A stretch of DNA of 53,551 nt from an uncultured Pedobacter sp. (GTDB lineage Bacteria > Bacteroidota > Bacteroidia > Sphingobacteriales > Sphingobacteriaceae). Below the pieces are notes generated by a model that saw only the letters and a program-made list of their open reading frames with translations, was not told the origin of the DNA and did no database searches. The DNA is taken from the NCBI GenBank assembly GCA_946478755.1, contig CAMLDJ010000010.1:1-53551 (forward strand), written 5' to 3'. Of the stretch, positions 36,360 to 45,623 are shown one piece after another (the stretch's first letter is position 1; each line of letters opens with the position of its first letter). The position numbers and the translations under genes are program-made.

Positions 36360-37472
36360 ATGAATAAGAAGATTTTAATTTTAATCAGTTTTATTATTTG
36401 GCTTGGCTGTTATTCATGCAAGCCAAAATCCAAAACGCCAGAAAAACATGTTACCGATATAACATCGTGTCACAGCAATTTACCAAGTCGGTATGGTGTA
36501 AAAACCGCTGGATCTAGTGATACGATATTTTCTTCTAAAAATACCAGCAAAGCAGGCATGAGATGGATTGAAGGCGGAATCTTTACGATGGGTTCAAAAT
36601 CTGCAGGGGGAAGGAATGATGAATATCCGGCTCATAAAGTGAAATTGGATGGATTTTGGATGGACGAAAAAGAAGTAACCAATGCCCAGTTTGCAGCCTT
36701 TGTAAAGGTAACTGGTTACAAAACTATGGCCGAAAGGAAACCTGATTGGGAAGAATTGAAAAAACAACTACCAAAAGGAACACCAAAACCAGCTGATTAC
36801 CTGCTTGTTGCAGCTTCGTTAACATTTACCCCACCCAGCCAACCCGTTAGGTTGGATAATTACACTGCATGGTGGAGCTGGACACCGGGAGCCAACTGGA
36901 AGCATCCGCAAGGACCGGGTAGTAATTTACAAGGAAAGGAAAACTACCCTGTGGTTCACGTTTCTTGGGAAGATGCAGCAGCCTATGCCAAATGGGCGGG
37001 AAAACGCTTACCAACAGAAGCTGAATGGGAATATGCAGCTAAAGCCGGGAAGGATAAAAAATATGCTTGGGGCGATGAAGATGTTGAAGCGGGTAAGCCA
37101 AAAGCCAATACCTGGCAAGGAAATTTTCCAAACAATGATACCGCATGGGATGGTTTCAAAGGCCTCGCTCCTACTGCGAATTTTAAGCCAAATGCTTTTG
37201 GATTGTATGACATGGCTGGTAACGTTTGGGAATGGGTAGCTGATTGGTACACTCCGGATTATTACAGCCAATTTCAGGGAACGGTTGCTAATAACCCTAA
37301 AGGACCTCATAAAAGTTTCGATCCAGAAGAGCCAAACACGAGTAAAAGAGTAACCAGAGGTGGTTCGTTTATGTGTCATGCATCTTATTGTGAAGGTTAT
37401 CGAACAACATCAAGGATGAAGTCTTCGCCCGATACAGGCTTGGAAAATACTGGATTTAGATGTGCTAAATAG
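36360..37472 (+). CDS. Formylglycine-generating enzyme (SUMF1-type), lipoprotein
   Basis: A 370-residue FGE-type protein. It has a short hydrophobic leader with lipobox-like cysteines (C17 or C20), then an FGE-sulfatase domain from about residue 66: WIEGGIFTMGS, DEKEVTNAQF, RLPTEAEWEYAA, LYDMAGNVWEWVADW and the C-terminal RGGSFMCHASYC (C339 and C344), then GFRCAK. Both cysteines match the copper-binding catalytic pair of true FGEs, which convert the sulfatase cysteine to formylglycine. Related proteins without this pair have other roles. It directly follows a sulfatase gene, so it probably matures the six exported sulfatases of this locus, in the periplasm if the leader is cleaved as drawn. 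Confidence 0.88.
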   Translation: MNKKILILISFIIWLGCYSCKPKSKTPEKHVTDITSCHSNLPSRYGVKTAGSSDTIFSSKNTSKAGMRWIEGGIFTMGSKSAGGRNDEYPAHKVKLDGFWMDEKEVTNAQFAAFVKVTGYKTMAERKPDWEELKKQLPKGTPKPADYLLVAASLTFTPPSQPVRLDNYTAWWSWTPGANWKHPQGPGSNLQGKENYPVVHVSWEDAAAYAKWAGKRLPTEAEWEYAAKAGKDKKYAWGDEDVEAGKPKANTWQGNFPNNDTAWDGFKGLAPTANFKPNAFGLYDMAGNVWEWVADWYTPDYYSQFQGTVANNPKGPHKSFDPEEPNTSKRVTRGGSFMCHASYCEGYRTTSRMKSSPDTGLENTGFRCAK

Positions 37473-37500
37473 ATTAAAAAGCATCAATACAGCTTTATTA

Positions 37501-37812
37501 TTAAGATACATATTTAGCAAAACCTAACAATTTCTTTCCAATCCCATGTCCAAAATATTTAGGGTGTAAAAAGAGCATTTCAACTTTTCTTTCGGCAACG
37601 CCGATAAAACCTATTACAGTATTTTCGTATACCGAACAAAAAACTTGAAAGTCATTAAAATTTATATTAGTTACTAATTCTTTAATTTCTTCAAAATCAG
37701 TTGGGGACAAAAAGTTGTGTGTAACAAGAACAGATTTTCCCCAAATTGCCAAAACTTCTTGCCGATACTATTCATTATAGGGATATATTGTAAAATTGTC
37801 TTCGTACATCAT
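37501..37812 (-). pseudogene. Broken GNAT acetyltransferase
   Basis: From ATG 37812 the frame reads MYEDNFTIYPYNE, then hits a TAG at 37768-37770, then continues in frame as a GNAT N-terminal half: WGKSVLVTHNFLS, VIGFIGV and MLFLHPKYFGHGIGKKLL (the acetyl-CoA loop). It stops at 37501, about 50 residues short of the usual family length. The C-terminal deletion is exactly on the side facing the polysaccharide locus. It therefore has two lesions and should be inactive. Confidence 0.78.
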
Positions 37813-37824
37813 ATTGTTTAATTT

Positions 37825-40800
37825 TTATCTAGCAGCTTGCTTCAAAGGCTTTATCCTTTCAAATAAATCGGTTATCATATGTTGTTTAGAATCCGGAGCT
37901 ACGCCGCGAAAATACTGAATGAGTTCTATTGTTGTAGCATAGCGATTTAACTTTTTCTGCTTGTTAAAAGAGCGCCAATCGTTTAGAAAATGTTGTAATG
38001 CTTTGTTTACTTTCGCTTCCCCAATTTGTTGCTGCAATTGATACATCGCAACTGCTCCTTTGTTGTAGTAGATGTGTTCTTCATTTTCAACCAAGGCCAG
38101 CGGCAGTTCTTTTTTGCCTGACTTTAACTTAGCTTGGTTATATTCATCCGACTGGAACTTCAAAAATTGCTGCACTTTTTTATCCGAATATTTTTCTTTC
38201 AATACCATGATAGCTGAATATTGCGCCAATGTTTCCAAAATCATATTTTGTCCCTGTACATTTGCAGCTTCCAGTTGTAAACCCCACCATTGGTGCGACA
38301 CTTCATGTGCTGTAATATAAAACGCCATATCCACATCTTTTTGATCATCAATATCCATCACAAAACCGAGTGCTTCCGAAAAAGGAATAATACCTGGCAG
38401 CGATTGGGCAAAGGCCCGATATCTCGGAAATTCTACAATACGCAGCCGGCCATATTGGTAAGGACTGAAATTTTTGCTATAGTAACCCAAAGACATTTTC
38501 ATAGATTCCATCATACGATTGAGGTTGTATTCATGTCCTTTTTGGTAATAGATCTCCAAATCAACAGGTTTATTTGTGGTATTTCCTAAAGGGATGCAAG
38601 TATCTCTCATCACTTTATAATCAGCCGATACTATGGGATAAAAATTAATGATTTGTTGATTGGTTTTGTAATGAAAATAATTACGACCATTAGTGTTCCA
38701 TTTTGCTGCTAAATTTCCGGAAGTGAGCGCTGTTTGTGGCGCTGCTGTACTGATTACAATATCTAAGTTAATACCATCCGAATCACTTCCGCTACGTGCA
38801 TTTGTCAATTCTCTTACATCATTACGCTTGGCTTTTTGCTTTCGTGGTAACAGTTCAAAATCTTTTCTATCGTCTTCTTCTTGCAGTTCATATTTTTTTT
38901 GATAACCAAAACTCGGCAACACCGCATTGTCAAAAAAAGTACCGTTAGCAACTACATCTATATCAGAATTATCAGCTTCAAAACCCTTTGGTTGTAAGCT
39001 TTGTTTAAAATTCATTTTTAGTGTTTTACCCGGAGCTAAGGCTTGGTCCAACTGGTAAATGGTATAATGGTATTTTTCATATTTTTTGTATGTTGTTGCT
39101 CGGCGATTAAAGCTTACATCTGTTAATGTTATATTTGATTCTAATAGTTTTTGCACATGAATTTGCCGAATAGGATCTGGAGATGTATTGGTAAGCAGAT
39201 ATTCACCTTTAATTTGATAGGCTCTCTTTGAAGGAAACAAATCAATTTTTAGGTTGACAGCTGTAATTTTAGGCTGTGAGATGTATTCAAACTGCTTCAA
39301 CGTCTTTTCGTAACCAGCTCTAAAACCGGTTTGCTCACCCTTCGTCCAAAATTCATTTAACACATTAGTATTGTAAAAAATGTAACTTCCAATACTGATG
39401 AAGAGCGTTAGACAAACTAAACTGAAACCCCTCAATGGTTTTCCTATTTGCTTTAGTCCGCTTGTCCATCGTTTACTCAACCTCGTTTCGCTTCCTTTTG
39501 CCATCAAAACACTCGCAAAAATTAAGAGCAGCACACCAAACAAAACCCAATAAATTTTTACCCAAAGGTAGGCTGTTAAGAAGTGACCATATCCATTCAT
39601 ATCAGAATAACTAGCCAGCGCCCGCCCGCCAAAGTTAAGTAACGCATGTTCTAAACCAAATACGCCGATAGCTACGTTGATGATGGCAAAGGCGATGGTG
39701 GCGAGCATCCCCATAAATTTGTTGCCCGTAAGTGCCTGAAAGAAAATGGCTGCAAAAGTGTAAAGTGCCAAAAATGGAAATAGCTCTAAGAAAAAACCGA
39801 AGAAATAGACATCCAATTCGTAACGATAATAGCCGTTTAATGTTTGAAAGAGAATGCCAGCAACAATGAGCGAAAGCATCACAATGGCATAAATAAGCAG
39901 TAACCCCAGAAATCTGCTGCTCAGATTAACAAAACTAGAGAGCGGTGTAGCATCATGAATAAGGTTAAATTTTATGTCCTTTTCCTTCCATATGATTTCG
40001 CCAGCATAAAATACCAAAATAATCATGAAGAAATAAATAGACATCTCCCGCAACTCTTCGATAATGAAATATGTAGTTGGGTAACTATCTACACCATAAG
40101 AAGTGCCCAAACTTACCGAATTGACTAAAATAACGATGAAACAGCACAAAATAATCGCCCAAAAAGAAATGAGCTTAAGAATAGATAAACTATGAAACCA
40201 AGCGTTAAGCAATAGCTGAATGAACTTTGCTTTCATATCATAAACAGGTGTAACTGAGGGTAGGCGTTTCGTAAATATAACCGCTGTGGTTTTAACTTTT
40301 TGTAGTTGCTTTTTATGAGAAACCTTTTCATTGCTAACTATCAATTTAAACTTGATGTAGCCAATCGCCAAAGCCAAAATACCCAAGCCTAGCCAGAAAA
40401 ATTTGTTAAACAGCATAATCCCCGAAACGGGAATAAGCAGAGTATTTCTATCCGTTATACCCCAACCTTTAGTTGCTTTAGTTAAGGTAGTGAGCGAAAA
40501 CGGATCCAATAAGGCCTGAAAGGTTTCATTTGTAATCCCTTTGGTAATCATAAACAATACAAAAATGACCACACCCTGTGCATACACCACCATCAAATTT
40601 TTAGTGAGTGCACCAGTGGTAAAAAATACAGCAGCACCAAAAAATAATGTAGGCAAAACCACCCAAATAAAGGGCTGCATGTAATTGATGAACTCAAAAG
40701 GCAAAAACTCGTTTGGCTTGTTCCAAGGCAGAAATTCTCCGATCATCATGCCCCAAAGCACAGCACTAAAAATAAAAATTAATACAACAAAAGATCCTAA

Positions 40801-41112
40801 GAAACGGCCCAACAGGTAATCTCTTTTAGCGATTGGATTTACATAAATTAGTGAAGTAACATCATACTGAAAATCACGCAGTACCGGAACCCCCATAATC
40901 ATCGAAGCAATAATCATCGATAATCCGGTAATTGCAGCCATCGTTTTAGCAATCACAAGTGGCGCATTCTTTTTTACCAATCCTAAATCTATGCCCTGAA
41001 AAACAAACTCCACGCCTACTGCCGAGAACAAAAATAGCAGCAGAAAGAAGAAATAAGTTTCCGGTCGCCTTAATCGGTATTTAATTTCGAAGATGAAAAA
41101 TTCGTAGAACAT
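37825..41112 (-). CDS. ABC permease fused to an M1-type aminopeptidase domain
   Basis: A 1095-residue membrane protein. The first 580 residues carry about twelve hydrophobic segments in two sets, typical of an ABC-2 type permease. A periplasmic C-terminal domain of M1 metallopeptidase type follows, with zinc motif H936-E-V-S-H940 and the downstream glutamate in ETLAQYS. The zinc ligands are present, so the peptidase should be active. Such fusions are common in Bacteroidota; the substrate is not known. It begins 11 bases after the ABC ATPase gene, so the two form one exporter. It is divergent from a LytS/LytTR pair that probably controls it. Confidence 0.9.
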   Translation of the reverse strand: MFYEFFIFEIKYRLRRPETYFFFLLLFLFSAVGVEFVFQGIDLGLVKKNAPLVIAKTMAAITGLSMIIASMIMGVPVLRDFQYDVTSLIYVNPIAKRDYLLGRFLGSFVVLIFIFSAVLWGMMIGEFLPWNKPNEFLPFEFINYMQPFIWVVLPTLFFGAAVFFTTGALTKNLMVVYAQGVVIFVLFMITKGITNETFQALLDPFSLTTLTKATKGWGITDRNTLLIPVSGIMLFNKFFWLGLGILALAIGYIKFKLIVSNEKVSHKKQLQKVKTTAVIFTKRLPSVTPVYDMKAKFIQLLLNAWFHSLSILKLISFWAIILCCFIVILVNSVSLGTSYGVDSYPTTYFIIEELREMSIYFFMIILVFYAGEIIWKEKDIKFNLIHDATPLSSFVNLSSRFLGLLLIYAIVMLSLIVAGILFQTLNGYYRYELDVYFFGFFLELFPFLALYTFAAIFFQALTGNKFMGMLATIAFAIINVAIGVFGLEHALLNFGGRALASYSDMNGYGHFLTAYLWVKIYWVLFGVLLLIFASVLMAKGSETRLSKRWTSGLKQIGKPLRGFSLVCLTLFISIGSYIFYNTNVLNEFWTKGEQTGFRAGYEKTLKQFEYISQPKITAVNLKIDLFPSKRAYQIKGEYLLTNTSPDPIRQIHVQKLLESNITLTDVSFNRRATTYKKYEKYHYTIYQLDQALAPGKTLKMNFKQSLQPKGFEADNSDIDVVANGTFFDNAVLPSFGYQKKYELQEEDDRKDFELLPRKQKAKRNDVRELTNARSGSDSDGINLDIVISTAAPQTALTSGNLAAKWNTNGRNYFHYKTNQQIINFYPIVSADYKVMRDTCIPLGNTTNKPVDLEIYYQKGHEYNLNRMMESMKMSLGYYSKNFSPYQYGRLRIVEFPRYRAFAQSLPGIIPFSEALGFVMDIDDQKDVDMAFYITAHEVSHQWWGLQLEAANVQGQNMILETLAQYSAIMVLKEKYSDKKVQQFLKFQSDEYNQAKLKSGKKELPLALVENEEHIYYNKGAVAMYQLQQQIGEAKVNKALQHFLNDWRSFNKQKKLNRYATTIELIQYFRGVAPDSKQHMITDLFERIKPLKQAAR

Positions 41113-41123
41113 AAGTATATTGG

Positions 41124-41996
41124 TTAACCGTTAAAAATTTGAGACATATAAACATCTTCCAAGTTCGCTTCAATAAGTTTGAAGCCATGGCCCGGATGAG
41201 TGTCACTCAGCACATGAACTATCTGGTTTCCTAAATACAGTCGATCACTGATCACCTGGTATTCTTTTTTGTATTGTTCTAATTCGTTTTTATGTATCAT
41301 TTTCTCATACAATCTCCCCTTCAAGTTTTCCATAATTTGTACGGGATTGCCCTGAACAAGTACCTTTCCTTTGTTAATAATGGCCATCCGAGAGCACAGT
41401 TCTTTCACATCATCAACAATATGTGTAGAGAGAATAACGATGGTGTTTTCGCCTACCTCACTCAATAGATTGTAAAAACGGTTGCGTTCTACCGGGTCTA
41501 ATCCTGCTGTTGGCTCATCTACTATCAGTAACCTGGGGTTGTTTAGCAATGCCTGGGCAATGCCAAAACGCTGTTTCATCCCTCCGGAAAACCCACCCAA
41601 TTTTTGTTTTCGCACTTCATGCAGGTTTACTTTATGAAGTAGCGCCTTTACAATTTCTTTACGCTCTTTGTTATTTATAATTCCTTTCAGCACCGCTAAA
41701 TGATCCAATAATAGCTCAGCAGATAATGCCGGAAAAACGCCAAATTGCTGTGGCAGATAACCTAATACCTTACGCAATTCGTTAGGCTGTGCTAAAACAT
41801 CAAGATTCCCCAACTGCATACTGCCAGAATCAGCTGCCTGTAAAGTAGCTATAGTACGCATCAAGGTAGATTTACCTGCGCCATTTGGCCCCAGCAAGCC
41901 ATACATCCCTATGGGTATTTGCAATGATATATCTTGAAGCGCTTTTATGCCGTTTTGGTATGTTTTAGAAAGATTGCTAATGATGAGTTCTTGCAT
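41124..41996 (-). CDS. ABC transporter ATP-binding protein
   Basis: A 290-residue ATPase with Walker A GPNGAGKST (residues 36-44), the signature LGGFSGGMKQR (about 134-144) and Walker B LLIVDEPTAGLDP (about 155-167). A C-terminal extension after the ATPase core is typical of the CcmA/natural-antibiotic-type exporters. It powers the neighbouring permease-aminopeptidase fusion. Its promoter lies in the 202-base gap shared with the divergent LytS gene. Confidence 0.93.
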   Translation of the reverse strand: MQELIISNLSKTYQNGIKALQDISLQIPIGMYGLLGPNGAGKSTLMRTIATLQAADSGSMQLGNLDVLAQPNELRKVLGYLPQQFGVFPALSAELLLDHLAVLKGIINNKERKEIVKALLHKVNLHEVRKQKLGGFSGGMKQRFGIAQALLNNPRLLIVDEPTAGLDPVERNRFYNLLSEVGENTIVILSTHIVDDVKELCSRMAIINKGKVLVQGNPVQIMENLKGRLYEKMIHKNELEQYKKEYQVISDRLYLGNQIVHVLSDTHPGHGFKLIEANLEDVYMSQIFNG

Positions 41997-42198
41997 AATT
42001 GATTAAATTTTAAGCCAATATTATGCGCAATAAAATGGATAAAAAAACAACTGGGATAGATGAATGACGTGGAGGTTTGAATGGCCAGTACCGAGGGATA
42101 AAAGCACTTTGACACTACCCTCAATACGTTCATCACGTTGCTGGGTATGTCTGTAACAATTCATTAATACCGCCTAAATTATTATGTAGTTTTGTGAC

Positions 42199-42990
42199 AT
42201 GACTTTACGCCAAAAACTATTTAATAAACAATTTATTAAAAGGCTAGTGCCTTACTTTTTCATCGTTGCCACACTGTTAATTGTGGTGTTTAATGATTTT
42301 TTTGGAAAAGAAGAAGATTATCACATCTACATTCTACTGTTTTTCATATCGATGATTGTCTGGATGATCCGCTGGTTAGTTATTCAGATCAAATATATTC
42401 TCCGGCTTAAAAAAGATAAAACCCAAGCCGAATTAATGCACCTGAAAAGTCAGGTTAATCCGCACTTTTTTTTCAATACTTTAAATAATTTGTACGGATT
42501 GGTAGAACTGAACCCTGCTAAAGCACAACAGTTAATCCTTAAACTATCGGACATGATGCGCTACAGCATTTACGAAGGACAAAAGGATTGGGTTAGCCTG
42601 GCGGATGAAATTACCTATCTTGAAAACTACATGGATTTGCATAAAATGAGGTATCACAAGACTATTGATATTCGCTTTAATGTAGATGTAGAAGACCCGA
42701 GCATTAAAATTATGCCATTGTTACTGATTATTATGGTTGAAAATGCCTTTAAGCATGGGGTAGAAAAACTTAGAAAAGGTGCATTTGTTTACATTCGTTT
42801 AAAAGCTACCTTAAAGCATGTCGATTTTGAAATTGAAAATAATTTTGATACCGAGGAGCAGTCTTCCAGTGGAGGTATTGGTTTGAATAATTTGAAAAAA
42901 CGATTAGAATTGGTTTATTTGAACAAACATGAATTAGAAATAGCTACCCATGCAGCTATTTATAAAATTAGCTTGAAACTTACTTTATGA
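42199..42990 (+). CDS. LytS-like sensor histidine kinase
   Basis: A 263-residue histidine kinase with two transmembrane segments (about residues 14-32 and 43-65) and a HisKA_5-type domain with phosphoacceptor H89 in QVNPHFFFNTLNNLYGL. The ATPase domain has the N box VENAFKHG and the G box GGIGLNNLKKRL. It overlaps the LytTR gene by 4 bases (ATGA). With almost no extracellular sensor it may sense membrane state or a partner such as the neighbouring ABC exporter. Confidence 0.92.
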   Translation: MTLRQKLFNKQFIKRLVPYFFIVATLLIVVFNDFFGKEEDYHIYILLFFISMIVWMIRWLVIQIKYILRLKKDKTQAELMHLKSQVNPHFFFNTLNNLYGLVELNPAKAQQLILKLSDMMRYSIYEGQKDWVSLADEITYLENYMDLHKMRYHKTIDIRFNVDVEDPSIKIMPLLLIIMVENAFKHGVEKLRKGAFVYIRLKATLKHVDFEIENNFDTEEQSSSGGIGLNNLKKRLELVYLNKHELEIATHAAIYKISLKLTL

Positions 42991-43694
42991 GTACGAGATA
43001 CATGATAGTGGATGACGAATCGATTGCTCACGAGATCATCAAAAAATATTGCTCGCTATTGCCCAATATGCAATTGATGCAAGACTGTTACGACGCCATT
43101 GAAGCCATCGAGTACCTCAATAATAATGCAGTAGATTTAATTTTTCTTGACCTGAATATGCCGAAATTGCAAGGCTTCGATTTTTTAAAAACACTGCCCA
43201 ATCTGCCAAAGGTAATTGTAACCACTGCCTACAAAGAACATGCTTTAGAAGGTTATGAGTTAAACATTGTTGATTACCTGCTCAAACCATTTTCGTTCGA
43301 ACGTTTTTTGAAGGCTGTTAACAAGGCACGGGCCGATACTCCCAAAACACTATCCAACACTCAAAATGCTGTCAGCGATGCAAAACAGGAAAGAATTTTT
43401 CTCCGTTCAGATAATAAACACATACAAATTATAATTGATGATATCTTGTTTATAGAATCTTCGGGCAACTATGTTAAAATTGTGCTCAAAGAAGAAATCA
43501 TTACTACGCGTGGAAAACTAGCTTACATCTCGGAACTTATGCCTATTGATAGTTTTGTTCAGGTACACAGATCTTTTATGGTGGTTCCAAAACACATCAA
43601 GAGTATAGAGGGAAATCAGCTATTTATTGATAACTATACAGTACCCATTGGAAAACTCTTTAAAATACAGGTAGATATTCTTTTAAAAAAATAA
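42987..43694 (+). CDS. LytTR-family response regulator
   Basis: A 235-residue regulator. Residues 1-120 are a receiver domain with the acidic pair D9-D10 and phosphoacceptor D55 in LIFLDLNMP. Residues 135-235 are a LytTR DNA-binding domain (FLRSDNKHIQI, VQVHRSFMV). It is translationally coupled to the sensor gene. The divergent ABC operon is the nearest likely target, from position alone. Confidence 0.93.
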   Translation: MSTRYMIVDDESIAHEIIKKYCSLLPNMQLMQDCYDAIEAIEYLNNNAVDLIFLDLNMPKLQGFDFLKTLPNLPKVIVTTAYKEHALEGYELNIVDYLLKPFSFERFLKAVNKARADTPKTLSNTQNAVSDAKQERIFLRSDNKHIQIIIDDILFIESSGNYVKIVLKEEIITTRGKLAYISELMPIDSFVQVHRSFMVVPKHIKSIEGNQLFIDNYTVPIGKLFKIQVDILLKK

Positions 43695-43706
43695 GGCTTA
43701 AGCCTT
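43693..43706 (-). terminator. Short hairpin terminator of DUF1801 unit
   Basis: The palindrome AAGGC-TTAA-GCCTT straddles the convergent gene ends. On the minus strand it is followed by a run of seven T, so it should end the leftward DUF1801 transcript; on the plus strand the T-run is weak. Confidence 0.5.
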
Positions 43707-44069
43707 GGTTTTAATGATGCCCATCCGGTATAGGTCCAATGCTTGTTGTAAAATACTTTCAATTGTACGTATGGGTAAATCTATATGGGGATTAATTCTG
43801 AAAATCTTCATTCGAGAGCGCTCGCCTTTTTCCAATTCGGGGTGGTCAAGAAATTTCCCTTCTACCAAAAGCAGGTAAGGTTCGTCCGTTTTTTTATCTG
43901 TCCACAAATAGCAAAGCATTTTTTTCCTATAACAGAAGCAGGGCATACCCCACTTCTGCGTTTCAAAAATATTTGTATCCTGATTAAGAATAATATTGCG
44001 TAATGCAAGTAAACAACCCTTATGTGGCTCCTCTTTATCCAGATAAAAGTTATGAAGTTGATCCATCAT
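43698..44069 (-). CDS. DUF1801-family protein
   Basis: A 123-residue protein with the DUF1801 pattern: an early helix, then a KWGMPCFCYRKKMLCYLW block and PYLLLVEGKFLDHPEL. Family members are small cytoplasmic proteins with no settled biochemical function. It lies 6 bases after the GyrI-like gene and ends 3 bases from the LytTR gene on the other strand. Confidence 0.8.
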   Translation of the reverse strand: MMDQLHNFYLDKEEPHKGCLLALRNIILNQDTNIFETQKWGMPCFCYRKKMLCYLWTDKKTDEPYLLLVEGKFLDHPELEKGERSRMKIFRINPHIDLPIRTIESILQQALDLYRMGIIKTKA

Positions 44070-44075
44070 CTTTCT

Positions 44076-44534
44076 CTATTTTACTGCAATCAAAAAATCT
44101 ATCTCTGCTACTGTTGGGTTTTGTGCTTTCTCACCAAACACTTCAAAGTCGGCAGTGAATACCCTTTCCAAATTCATTTGCCAAATTTCCAACCATTTAT
44201 TGATAATCAACCCTTTCATTAAATCTCCCTTAGCAGATAGTTTTATATAGTTTCCACCGTTAAACGATCTGCCCACCATTCCCTCAGGTACAGTTTCTAA
44301 GTTAGCTACTTTGCAACCCAATATGGTAGTACAAGGCTTTGTATGGTCACTTTCGTAATCTGTATATATCGAATATACGGTGTTGTCAATTTTGTTTGGA
44401 ATTGCCTCCAAAATTTTGTCATTCATAAATCTGCGCCACAAATCTGCAATATCTTTTCCAGCCTGGTTGTTTTCATTCGTTGTTCTTACCGAAATGCCGA
44501 TTATTTTAAAAGGCTCAATGTCTATTCTGTCCAT
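44076..44534 (-). CDS. GyrI-like/AraC effector-binding domain protein
   Basis: A 152-residue stand-alone effector-binding domain (GyrI/BmrR type). It starts with the IIGISVRTTNEN strand, has a YSIYTDYESD core with the conserved acidic residue after the strand, and ends with ...VAEIDFLIAVK. Such domains bind hydrophobic or cationic compounds. It is located between a WYL regulator gene (52 bases upstream) and the DUF1801 gene and is probably in the same unit. Confidence 0.83.
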   Translation of the reverse strand: MDRIDIEPFKIIGISVRTTNENNQAGKDIADLWRRFMNDKILEAIPNKIDNTVYSIYTDYESDHTKPCTTILGCKVANLETVPEGMVGRSFNGGNYIKLSAKGDLMKGLIINKWLEIWQMNLERVFTADFEVFGEKAQNPTVAEIDFLIAVK

Positions 44535-44586
44535 TTTTAAACTATATTTTGTTAAGCCACGAAATTAAAAATGGATAGAGACAACC

Positions 44587-45309
44587 CTATGTCAGGGGTT
44601 GCAAAGAATATTTTTCTTTACAGATTTCAAAATATTCTTGCAAGGTCATTTGATGTGGTTCAAACTTTTCGTTAAGTATCGTAAAATTTTGAATTCTATC
44701 TAAGCGAAAAGACCTGAAATCTTTTCTTAACAGGCAAAAAGCAATGAGTAACCAATTTTCTTGTGTGCTGTAAACAGCAAAAGGTTCAATGGTTCTTTCA
44801 GTTGTTTGGCAAGTATCAGACGAATTATATCTTATTTTGATCAGGTTAAAATTTGTCAAAGCCAGTTGGATTGCTGACAAATAATCGCTTGTTCGGTTGT
44901 TGCCTGAGTTTTGCCTGAATACGATTCGGTTGGAAAGCCAGTTTACTTTGTCTTTGGTGTTGTTGCGTAAAACAGATTTTATTTTGTTAATTGCTTCTGA
45001 ATATTCTTTTACAAAAGAAGCGTCTTTATTTTTTAGGATCAGTTGTTCAGCCGTAATCAATGCGTTGGCTTCGCTTTCGGTAAACATTACTGGCGGAATT
45101 CGATAACCTTCCATTAAGGTGTAGCCTTTACCCTCGTCTGTTAAAATAGGAACGCCAGCATGCTGCAATGCTTTGATGTCTCGATAAATTGTCCTGACAC
45201 TTACCGAAAATTTGTTGGCCAATTCCGAAGCTGTCAAAAGTCGTTTCGTTTGCAATTGGATCAGAATTGCAGTCAGCCTTGAAAGTCGTTTAGTGTCATT
45301 CTCTATCAT
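44587..45309 (-). CDS. HTH plus WYL-domain transcription regulator (YafY type)
   Basis: A 240-residue regulator with an N-terminal winged helix-turn-helix (LLTASELANKFSVSVRTIYRDIKAL, listed here in pieces, at residues 20-45) and a WYL-type C-terminal domain (residues 140-225). The WYL signature itself is altered to NWLLIAFC. Such proteins bind nucleic acid or small ligands and often control neighbouring genes. It is the first gene of the leftward unit with the GyrI-like and DUF1801 genes. Confidence 0.87.
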   Translation of the reverse strand: MIENDTKRLSRLTAILIQLQTKRLLTASELANKFSVSVRTIYRDIKALQHAGVPILTDEGKGYTLMEGYRIPPVMFTESEANALITAEQLILKNKDASFVKEYSEAINKIKSVLRNNTKDKVNWLSNRIVFRQNSGNNRTSDYLSAIQLALTNFNLIKIRYNSSDTCQTTERTIEPFAVYSTQENWLLIAFCLLRKDFRSFRLDRIQNFTILNEKFEPHQMTLQEYFEICKEKYSLQPLT

Positions 45310-45576
45310 TGTTTGATAATTAAATCTCTTCCATCATAAACTTTATCAGATTCAAATTTACATAATAAATGCGCTAATAATTTATAGGAAAACGCAAACA
45401 ACAGTCTCTCAAAGCCAGAAAATCCAAGTTTTGTCTAGTATCAAATTAGATTCACACTATAAAAATGAATAGAAACTGAGGTTTTATAAACAGACATTAG
45501 ACAAATTGCCCCACATCAAATAGTTAATGTAGAACCCAAAAATGCCGGCTACCAGATCCGCAGCGATCGAAAAGAA

Positions 45577-45600
45577 ATGGGCGCCCATAACGGCGCCCAT
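45577..45600 (-). terminator. Terminator of the giant lectin-like gene
   Basis: A perfect 9-bp inverted repeat ATGGGCGCC (45577-45585) and GGCGCCCAT (45592-45600) with a 6-nt loop lies 24 bases past the stop of the leftward gene and is followed on the minus strand by a T-rich tract (TTTCTTTTC). Confidence 0.75.
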
Positions 45601-45623
45601 AGCATTTTATGCATCACAGGCCT

